Positions 1 through 5,352 of a DNA stretch of 7,522 nucleotides are shown one piece after another. A program made the translations under genes and the position numbers. Below the pieces are notes generated by a model that made no database searches, had not been told where the DNA came from, and saw only the letters and a list, made by a program, of their open reading frames with translations. Source of the stretch: Cyanothece sp. UBA12306 (GTDB lineage: Bacteria > Cyanobacteriota > Cyanobacteriia > Cyanobacteriales > Microcystaceae). Within the stretch, counting starts at the first letter, position 1. Every line of letters begins with the position of its first letter. Where the stretch lies: assembly GCA_003448685.1 (NCBI GenBank), contig DLXW01000130.1, positions 1-7,522 of the forward strand, given 5' to 3'.

Positions 1-681
1 TTGTGAAGTTCCAGTAACCAGATATAAGTCTCCTCTTTGTTGATTCTGGGGATTCACCGCCCCTTTTTGGGGTACTCTAACCCGACTACCTGTTTTTGCC
101 CCCGCAGGAATACGAACATTAATGGTTTCATGTCCTAAATTGAGCCGTTTTTGCACCCCTTGAAAAGCCTCTGCAAAGGTCAATTGGAGGGTTGCTGTGC
201 GATCGCTTCGAGTGGTTTGACTGCCAAATCCTCCCATCCCATCATCAGCAAAACCGCCAAAATTGCTGTATCGCGGATCTCTGGGGGTAGTGGTTCGATA
301 GGTATAATTTGCTGATCTTTGACCACCAGAAGTAGCAAAACGACCTAATAATTCGTTGATAAATTCATCAAAGTTACCATATTGGCTAAAATCAAAACCG
401 CTAAAATCTTCCCCTGTTCTACCACCTGGCCAGTTTCCTTGACTGGCTTGTTGCCAATATTGACCGAATTGATCGTATTTTTGGCGATTTTCGCTATCAG
501 ATAAGACTTCGTAAGCTTCGCTAATTTCTTTGAATTTCTCTTCTGCTCGTTTATCGTCAGGATTTCTGTCAGGATGGTATTTAACGGCTAATTTTCGGAA
601 AGCTTTTTTGATCTCATCCGCTTTAGCGTTTTTATCTACTCCTAATATGGCATAGTAGTCTTTGTAGTCAGTTGAAGCCAT
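1..681 (-). CDS. DnaJ-like (class B, CbpA-type) co-chaperone, C-terminal part missing
   Basis: I translated the minus strand from the ATG at 681; the frame stays open for 227 codons to the window edge, so the C-terminus lies outside. Residues about 8-72 are a J domain that begins DYYAILGV and carries the HPD motif at residues 36-38, which in this family stimulates the ATPase of a partner DnaK. A Gly/Phe- and Gln-rich linker follows (about 73-170, including [13 protein letters not shown]). The peptide-binding beta domain starts at about 175 ([14 protein letters not shown], then [13 protein letters not shown] and RGDLYL). The linker runs directly into the beta domain with no CxxCxGxG repeats, so this is a class B J protein like CbpA, unlike the zinc-finger DnaJ at 2737. 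Relatives are usually about 300-335 residues, so roughly 100 are missing. The start is supported by GGAG ten bases upstream. It probably assists cytosolic DnaK; its specific client is unknown. Confidence 0.93.
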   Translation of the reverse strand, partial: MASTDYKDYYAILGVDKNAKADEIKKAFRKLAVKYHPDRNPDDKRAEEKFKEISEAYEVLSDSENRQKYDQFGQYWQQASQGNWPGGRTGEDFSGFDFSQYGNFDEFINELLGRFATSGGQRSANYTYRTTTPRDPRYSNFGGFADDGMGGFGSQTTRSDRTATLQLTFAEAFQGVQKRLNLGHETINVRIPAGAKTGSRVRVPQKGAVNPQNQQRGDLYLVTGTSQ

Positions 682-691
682 TAACAGAAAT

Positions 692-695
692 CTCC
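692..695 (-). promoter_or_regulatory. Ribosome binding site of the class B J protein
   Basis: The minus strand reads GGAG here, ten bases before the ATG at 681. It supports that start codon, whereas the dnaJ and rsgA genes in this window lack a clear Shine-Dalgarno sequence. Confidence 0.6.
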
Positions 696-916
696 AATTT
701 GTTTGTTGATCACGAAGATTTGAGAATTAACGGGGTCTTTTTTCCCCATAATCTAGAGTAGCAAAATTGTTGAACTTTTTTGGTTCGGTTATCTCGGATG
801 CTAACCAGAGGATTTTCCCTACCATTTTACTTGGAATCATGGCGATCGCCTTAACAGTTTGCAATATCATTGGTCTGTAGTTGATGATCAAGGCCTTTAT
901 CTCTCACAATAATTTT

Positions 917-922
917 TAGGAG
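917..922 (+). promoter_or_regulatory. Ribosome binding site of the secreted mini-gene
   Basis: TAGGAG lies nine bases before the ATG at 932. This is the best Shine-Dalgarno match among the plus-strand genes of the window. It shows that the short frame behind it was, or still is, translated. Confidence 0.6.
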
Positions 923-931
923 TAGAAGTTA

Positions 932-1117
932 ATGAAACAGCGATTACTAACTAAAAAATTACTTAAAATATTTGGAGGACTTTTGACTGCTGGAAGTTGG
1001 TTAATTACCATGGGCATAACTCCTATTGTGCAAGCAGCAACAGGTACTTATTGTCGAGTCTTTATTTCATCAGTATCAGAACTCCTAATAAATAATTTAA
1101 TCAAAGTTTATCAATAA
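932..1117 (+). CDS. Signal-peptide mini-protein, probably a truncated secreted protein
   Basis: This 61-codon frame has a good ribosome binding site. The N-terminus is a textbook Sec signal peptide: basic MKQRLLTKK, then a hydrophobic core (about residues 11-31), then a likely cleavage site around VQA-A (residues 33-36). Only about 25 residues follow (beginning ATGTYCRV, with one cysteine at 41), and these do not look like a complete domain. The TGTYC start after the signal resembles, from memory only, the mature N-terminus of larger cyanobacterial secreted proteins. The simplest reading is therefore a 5' remnant of a longer exported protein whose body was deleted. A genuine short secreted peptide is the alternative. 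The following 79 bases are AT-rich and show no continuation in another frame. I do not recognise a function. Confidence 0.5.
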   Translation: MKQRLLTKKLLKIFGGLLTAGSWLITMGITPIVQAATGTYCRVFISSVSELLINNLIKVYQ

Positions 1118-1145
1118 TTTTAGAATTACCCTAGACCAAGAAAAA

Positions 1146-1151
1146 TATAAT
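1146..1151 (+). promoter_or_regulatory. Candidate -10 box for the DUF4231 gene
   Basis: A perfect TATAAT sits in the 79-base gap, about 45 bases before the ATG at 1197. The hexamer 17 bases upstream (near 1123, GAATTA) is a poor -35 match, so this rests on the -10 alone in AT-rich DNA. If real, it gives the membrane-protein gene its own promoter. Confidence 0.3.
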
Positions 1152-1196
1152 TGAGAAATCAATCATGATTCAAATTAGCTGAAAAATTAGAAAGAA

Positions 1197-1817
1197 ATGG
1201 GCAAACCTATGGCAGAGGAAACGAGTAAACCTATGGCAGAAGAAAAATCTCAAAAATCTCTTAGTTACCACGAACAACTCGAGGAAGAAATAATTGGACT
1301 GATTAATAAAACATCTTTGTCAGACTTACAAAAACAATTTATGAAAGCCCGATGGCTTGACCAAGTATTATGGTTAGAAGGGCGGGCTGAAAAATTTAAG
1401 AACCGATACTATAAATTGAGAATGATCACCATTATTGGTGGGGTTATTGTTCCTGCATTAGTAACATTCCAAAGTGACAACCCCACAATTAAAAACGCGA
1501 TTACTTGGACTACTTGGGGTTTGAGTCAAGCAGTAGCTATTAGTGCTGCGGTAGAAGAATTTTTCCATTATGGAGAACGCCATCGTCATTATCGCAACAC
1601 TGCCGAAACCATGAAAATTGAAGGCTGGCAATTTTTGCAACTCAGTGGTTCCTATCGCAACGCCAAGAGTTATAGCGATGTCTATAGTGACTTTGCGCAA
1701 CGGGTAGAAACTATTATCCAAAGAGATGTAGATGGCTATTTTAGCGAAGTTGTTGCTGACAAAAAACCGGACGACATAGAACCTAAAAATCAAGAAGATA
1801 ATCCACCTTCAAGTTAA
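1197..1817 (+). CDS. DUF4231 (SLATT-like) two-helix membrane protein
   Basis: The protein is 206 residues. A charged N-terminal stretch (1-50) leads into the conserved-looking core: RWLDQVLWLEGRA at 52-64, NRYYKLR at 69-75, a first membrane helix at about 76-92 (IIGGVIVPALV) and a second at about 100-121. An amphipathic cytosolic segment follows, rich in Tyr, Arg and His (HYGERHRHYRNTAETMKIEGW, 124-144), and the tail is acidic and proline-rich (189-206). This pattern matches the DUF4231 family, which I place near the SLATT two-helix domains. Some SLATT proteins are thought to act as membrane effectors in nucleotide-signalling conflict systems, but many cyanobacterial DUF4231 proteins stand alone and have no assigned role. 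No nucleotide-sensing or cyclase partner is encoded next to it here. In-frame ATGs at 1197, 1209 and 1233 leave the start uncertain; AGAGGA at 1213-1218 could serve the last one. It converges on the downstream hydrolase. Confidence 0.8.
   Translation: MGKPMAEETSKPMAEEKSQKSLSYHEQLEEEIIGLINKTSLSDLQKQFMKARWLDQVLWLEGRAEKFKNRYYKLRMITIIGGVIVPALVTFQSDNPTIKNAITWTTWGLSQAVAISAAVEEFFHYGERHRHYRNTAETMKIEGWQFLQLSGSYRNAKSYSDVYSDFAQRVETIIQRDVDGYFSEVVADKKPDDIEPKNQEDNPPSS
1203..1250 (+). repeat. Tandem 24-base duplication at the DUF4231 N-terminus
   Basis: Two adjacent 24-base units (1203-1226 and 1227-1250) match at 19 positions and encode KPMAEETS and KPMAEEKS. Each carries an ATG. The first 14 bases of the units are identical. 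A perfect 9-base tandem repeat, AAAAATCTC, overlaps the end (1243-1251, 1252-1260). This looks like slippage that added alternative start codons. Confidence 0.75.
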
Positions 1818-1825
1818 CCAGAATT

Positions 1826-2566
1826 TTAGATTATTAAAAGCGATTGGAGAAATTCAGTAATTGCTTTCCAGGCTAAATCTGTGGCTACAGGATCAAATCG
1901 ATAGCCATCATCTCTCATAAAAGTATGATTAGCTTCATAGGTAATCACTTGATGGGAAACATTGGCTTTTTTCAGAGCATCTATAATTAATGTTCTTCCT
2001 GTTTCAGGAACATGGGGATCTAAAGTGCCAAAAATCATTAATACTTGACCTTGAATATCCTCAATTCTAGCTAACGTATCAGCTTCTTCTCGACCCAATT
2101 TTCCACTGTGAATTCCTGTGGGATAAACACAAACCGAACCCTTAACTTGCGGATAAAAAGCACCACGAAATGCTAAATGTCCACCAATACAAAAACCTAT
2201 TGTAGCAATTTGTCCACTAGCAACCTTTTCGTGTTGAACCAGAAAATTAATCAGCGCAGCCCCATCAGCATCAAACTCCGATAAATTCGTTTTTCTAGCA
2301 GCTTCATTTCCTTTAATTCGTCCTAAATCATCCGGTTCAATAACCGTTCCTATCGGTAACAAACGATGATAAATTTCAGGAGCAGCCACCACAAACCCGT
2401 AACCAGCTAAATGATCAGCTAATCGAGTTATAGGAGAACCCAATTGATAAATATCAGAGTAGAATAAAATACCTGGATATTGGCCTTCACCATCAGGACT
2501 AGCGACATAAACTCGCATCGCGCTATCATCAATAAGAAGGCTGGTATTGTATCGTTTGATTTGCAT
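1826..2566 (-). CDS. Dienelactone hydrolase family protein
   Basis: This 246-residue alpha/beta-hydrolase has the length usual for bacterial dienelactone hydrolases. The nucleophile motif GFCIGG places cysteine 126 at the elbow, the typical dienelactone hydrolase nucleophile in place of serine. Asp183 in FGTLDPHVP and His214 in YEANHTF complete the Cys-Asp-His triad. The N-terminal strands (MRVYVASPDGEGQYPGIL, 17-34) and the following helix fit the family. No signal peptide is seen, so it is probably cytosolic. The family hydrolyses cyclic enol-lactones and other small esters. Cyanobacterial members usually have unknown substrates, and no aromatic-degradation genes surround it, so a chlorocatechol role should not be assumed. 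The start at 2566 lacks a clear ribosome binding site but suits the fold. It is divergent from dnaJ, with 170 bases between them, and convergent with the DUF4231 gene. Confidence 0.92.
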   Translation of the reverse strand: MQIKRYNTSLLIDDSAMRVYVASPDGEGQYPGILFYSDIYQLGSPITRLADHLAGYGFVVAAPEIYHRLLPIGTVIEPDDLGRIKGNEAARKTNLSEFDADGAALINFLVQHEKVASGQIATIGFCIGGHLAFRGAFYPQVKGSVCVYPTGIHSGKLGREEADTLARIEDIQGQVLMIFGTLDPHVPETGRTLIIDALKKANVSHQVITYEANHTFMRDDGYRFDPVATDLAWKAITEFLQSLLII

Positions 2567-2665
2567 AAAATTACCGAGGGAAAAATGGCAACTACAATCT
2601 AACGCACTACCGAATTCTTGTTAAAAGCCAAACTCCCAACTCTGAAAATAGTGTTTTCTGAGCAA

Positions 2666-2680
2666 TACTTTGCTAAAGTA
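2666..2680. promoter_or_regulatory. Perfect dyad TACTTT-GCT-AAAGTA upstream of dnaJ
   Basis: Six-base arms with a three-base centre lie 56 bases before the dnaJ start, in the divergent gap. An overlapping hairpin, AGCAA-TACT-TTGCT, occupies 2661-2674. The dyad could be an operator for dnaJ or for the divergent hydrolase. It does not match the CIRCE heat-shock element (TTAGCACTC-N9-GAGTGCTAA). Function is inferred from position only. Confidence 0.3.
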
Positions 2681-2736
2681 ACAGTAAAGCCAATCGCTAA
2701 CAACTAACTAGCTCCATAAACTCCAATCAATGCCCT

Positions 2737-3864
2737 ATGTCAGGTGACTATTACGAAATTCTTGGCGTTGACCGTAATGCCAACAAAGAAGATATTAAAC
2801 GTGCCTACCGTCGTCTAGCGCGAAAATACCATCCCGACATTAATAAAGAAGCGGGGGCAGAAGAACGATTTAAAGAAATTAATCGCGCCTATGAAGTGCT
2901 TTCAGAACCAGAAACCCGCACACGCTACGATCAGTTCGGGGAAGCCGGAGTCAGTGGTGCAGGTGCTTCAGGATTCGAGTACGGAGATATGGGAGGCTTC
3001 GCCGATATCTTTGAAACCATTTTTAGTGGTTTTGGTGGGGGAGTAGGTACAGGAACCAGTCGTCGCAGAACTGGCCCGACGAGAGGGGATGATCTCAGAC
3101 TCGATCTCAAACTCGATTTTCACGAAGCCATCTTTGGCGGGGAAAAAGAAATCCGCATTCCCCACCTAGAAACCTGTCAAGTTTGTCAAGGTAGTGGGGC
3201 TAAACCAGGAACTGGTTCTCGGACTTGTTCCACTTGTAACGGTACAGGGCAAGTACGACGCGCCACCAGAACTCCTTTTGGCAGTTTTGCTCAAGTTTCC
3301 ACCTGTCCCGACTGTAATGGCGCAGGACAAGTAATTGAAGAAAAATGTGACAATTGTAATGGGGCTGGTCGCAAACAAGAAACCAAAAAGCTCAAAATCA
3401 CCATACCCGCCGGAGTAGATAATGGAACTCGTTTACGGGTAGCTAAGGAAGGAGATGCCGGGATGCGTGGTGGCACCCCAGGAGATCTCTACGTTTACCT
3501 GTTTGTGGAAGCTGATAAGCAATTCACCCGCGAGGGAATGAATATTCACTCGGAAATTACCATCAGTTATTTACAGGCGATCCTAGGTTGTACCCTAAAA
3601 ATTGATACAGTTGACGGACCCCAAAAATTGGAAATTCCGGCCGGAACCCAACCCAATACTGAATTAATGCTCCAAGATCACGGCGTTCCCAAATTAGGTA
3701 ACTCGGCTATTCGAGGTGATCATCTAATTACTGTAAAAATCGCTATTCCCACTCGAATTAATAACGAAGAACGGGAACTCCTCGAAAAATTAGCCCACAT
3801 CAAAGGGCAAAGTCATGGTAAAGGAGGTTTAGAAGGCTTTTTAGGAAGCTTATTCCACAAATGA
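2737..3864 (+). CDS. dnaJ: Chaperone protein DnaJ (class A, Hsp40)
   Basis: This 375-residue protein is complete and of normal length for the family. It has a J domain at 4-70 with HPD at 32-34, a Gly/Phe region (about 71-115), and a beta domain interrupted by a zinc-binding region with all four CxxCxGxG repeats: CQVCQGSG (147-154), CSTCNGTG (164-171), CPDCNGAG (190-197) and CDNCNGAG (204-211). The C-terminal substrate-binding and dimerisation domains follow ([13 protein letters not shown] at 223-235, GDLYVYLFV at 249-257). In the family it delivers unfolded clients to DnaK and stimulates ATP hydrolysis, with GrpE as exchange factor; neither partner is encoded in this window. The start [11 protein letters not shown] fits relatives, although no Shine-Dalgarno sequence precedes it. 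An out-of-frame ATG lies seven bases upstream at 2730. Its stop overlaps the next gene, suggesting co-translation. Confidence 0.97.
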   Translation: MSGDYYEILGVDRNANKEDIKRAYRRLARKYHPDINKEAGAEERFKEINRAYEVLSEPETRTRYDQFGEAGVSGAGASGFEYGDMGGFADIFETIFSGFGGGVGTGTSRRRTGPTRGDDLRLDLKLDFHEAIFGGEKEIRIPHLETCQVCQGSGAKPGTGSRTCSTCNGTGQVRRATRTPFGSFAQVSTCPDCNGAGQVIEEKCDNCNGAGRKQETKKLKITIPAGVDNGTRLRVAKEGDAGMRGGTPGDLYVYLFVEADKQFTREGMNIHSEITISYLQAILGCTLKIDTVDGPQKLEIPAGTQPNTELMLQDHGVPKLGNSAIRGDHLITVKIAIPTRINNEERELLEKLAHIKGQSHGKGGLEGFLGSLFHK

Positions 3865-4106
3865 GTACCCTTAGCCCTAGTAACCCTTTATTAGATTTAC
3901 GAGGCACTCCTTGCCCCATCAATTTCGTTCGCACTAAACTGAAATTAGAGCAGATGTCCCCTGGTGAATTATTAGAAGTCTGGCTTGATGGAGGAGAACC
4001 CATCGAGCAAGTGCCCGATAGTCTGACCATGGAAGGGTATCACATCGAAGCGATCGAAGAACGTCAAGAATTTTTCTCCCTCAAAGTTTATCGTCCTCAA
4101 AGCTAA
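3861..4106 (+). CDS. TusA-family sulfurtransferase-like protein
   Basis: The protein is 81 residues, the size of TusA proteins. The N-terminal signature [17 protein letters not shown] (11-27) contains the key Cys18, which in TusA carries a persulfide for tRNA thiolation and molybdenum-cofactor sulfur relay. The usual CPxP motif reads CPIN here, so the second proline is replaced by Asn21. The rest ([22 protein letters not shown] and a C-terminal strand [10 protein letters not shown]) fits the two-layer alpha/beta fold with its acidic middle. The ATG overlaps the dnaJ stop as ATGA, so translation is probably coupled, and rsgA follows 30 bases later. The actual sulfur donor and acceptor are not visible in the window. 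A redox or regulatory role is possible, as the family is broad. Confidence 0.88.
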   Translation: MSTLSPSNPLLDLRGTPCPINFVRTKLKLEQMSPGELLEVWLDGGEPIEQVPDSLTMEGYHIEAIEERQEFFSLKVYRPQS

Positions 4107-4136
4107 TTTTGTGTCATGAGTTGATGTCTGTATCTT

Positions 4137-5267
4137 GTGAGTAACCATAGCAGTTGTGATTTAACCTCCGAAGTGATTGTCTCTAAAATTTTAGGGACAG
4201 TAGTGGCTGTTCAAGCTAATTTTTATCAAGTTCGTTTAGATAAGGAGACAAAGCCACAACATGGCTCTGAACCTAGCTATTTACTCTGTACAAGACGTAC
4301 CCGTTTAAAAAAAATTGGACAACAGGTGATGGTAGGCGATCTTGTTTTGATCGAAGAAGTCGATTATCAGGATAGAAGAGGTGCGATCGCCAAAGTATTT
4401 CCCCGCCAAACAGAACTCTCTCGCCCTCCTGTAGCCAATGCTGAACAAATTCTCCTGGTTTTTGCCCTAGAAAATCCTTCTCTTGATCCCTGGCAATTAA
4501 GTAGATTTTTAGTGACAGCAGAATCAACCTCCCTATCTTTATGTTTGTGTTTCAATAAACTGGATTTAATAACGGAAATACAACGGAAACAATGGGAGCA
4601 ACGTCTTGAAAATTGGGGCTATAATCCTTTATTTATTAGTGTAATAAACAATCAGGGATTGGATAATTTAAAAACCTGTCTAACAGATAAAATAACTATT
4701 TTTGCTGGACCTTCAGGAGTGGGTAAATCTAGTCTGATTAATACCTTGATCCCCCAGGTAGAACAACGGGTTGGCCAAGTTTCAGGAAAACTCAACAAAG
4801 GTCGTCATACAACCCGTCATGTAGAATTATTTGAACTTCCAGAAGGAGGTTTATTGGCAGATACCCCGGGATTTAATCAACCAAATATTGAGTGTACTCC
4901 CCAAGAATTAGCATTCTATTTTCCTGAAGCAAAATCTCAGTTAAATCGAGGTAATTGTCAGTTTAATGACTGTTTACATCGAGGGGAACCTAATTGTATC
5001 ATACAAAATGATTGGGAGCGTTATAAACATTATTTAAGTCTTCTTGAAGAGGTTATTAATCGACAAGATGCTTTACAAAAAATGGGAGATGAAGAAACAA
5101 ATTTTAAATTAAAAATAAAAGAGTCAGGACAAGAATGTTATGAACCTAAGTTAGAAACTAAAAGATATCGTCGTCGTTCTCGTCGAGAAAAACATCAAAG
5201 TTTACAGGGATTATACGATCATCAAAGTTTAGAAGACTTTGAACAACAGAGTGAAAATTTACTGTAG
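4137..5267 (+). CDS. rsgA: Small ribosomal subunit biogenesis GTPase RsgA
   Basis: This 376-residue circularly permuted GTPase has an N-terminal OB-fold (about 15-95), then G4 as NKLD at 140-143, G1/P-loop as GPSGVGKSS at 191-199, G2 region GRHTTRHVE at 222-230 and G3 as DTPG at 242-245. The G4-G1-G3 order is diagnostic of the YjeQ/RsgA family. A zinc knuckle follows with Cys274, Cys279, His281 and Cys287. RsgA binds the 30S subunit late in maturation and its GTPase is stimulated there. The last 65 residues form a charged tail with a very basic run (KRYRRRSRREKH, 342-353) that may contact rRNA. I accept the GTG at 4137 as start, without a ribosome binding site. An upstream ATG in the same frame (4116) meets TGA within three codons, and the OB fold begins soon after. 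It is the third gene of the dnaJ cluster, 30 bases after the TusA-like gene. Confidence 0.95.
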   Translation: MSNHSSCDLTSEVIVSKILGTVVAVQANFYQVRLDKETKPQHGSEPSYLLCTRRTRLKKIGQQVMVGDLVLIEEVDYQDRRGAIAKVFPRQTELSRPPVANAEQILLVFALENPSLDPWQLSRFLVTAESTSLSLCLCFNKLDLITEIQRKQWEQRLENWGYNPLFISVINNQGLDNLKTCLTDKITIFAGPSGVGKSSLINTLIPQVEQRVGQVSGKLNKGRHTTRHVELFELPEGGLLADTPGFNQPNIECTPQELAFYFPEAKSQLNRGNCQFNDCLHRGEPNCIIQNDWERYKHYLSLLEEVINRQDALQKMGDEETNFKLKIKESGQECYEPKLETKRYRRRSRREKHQSLQGLYDHQSLEDFEQQSENLL

Positions 5268-5352
5268 TACATTTTCTGATAAATTTTATAGGATGTCTAG
5301 CATTTTTTCTGTCAAGTAATGTATTCTAGATCAACAGACTTTATTTTTGAAG

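Noticed and set aside
732..747. GGGG-N8-CCCC hairpin with a T run in the loop, in the 682-931 spacer
   Set aside because: The stem is only four pairs and the T run lies inside the loop, so it is not a rho-independent terminator. It precedes the start of the minus-strand gene rather than following a gene.
1458..1793. Reverse-strand open frame opposite the DUF4231 gene
   Set aside because: The forward frame has membrane helices and a family pattern; the reverse translation has no recognisable motif.
2610..2736. CIRCE heat-shock element before dnaJ
   Set aside because: No TTAGCACTC-N9-GAGTGCTAA or close variant is present in the gap.
199..4390. Uneven HIP1 octamers (three, none in the modular hydrolase gene) as a sign of gene transfer
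   Set aside because: Three sites in 7.5 kb are too few for the absence from 2 kb to mean anything; they were used only as a hint of cyanobacterial origin.
5268..5352. Possible terminator or promoter between rsgA and the modular hydrolase
   Set aside because: I found no stem with a trailing T run and no convincing -35/-10 pair; only AT-rich sequence with a TCTAGA palindrome at 5325-5330.
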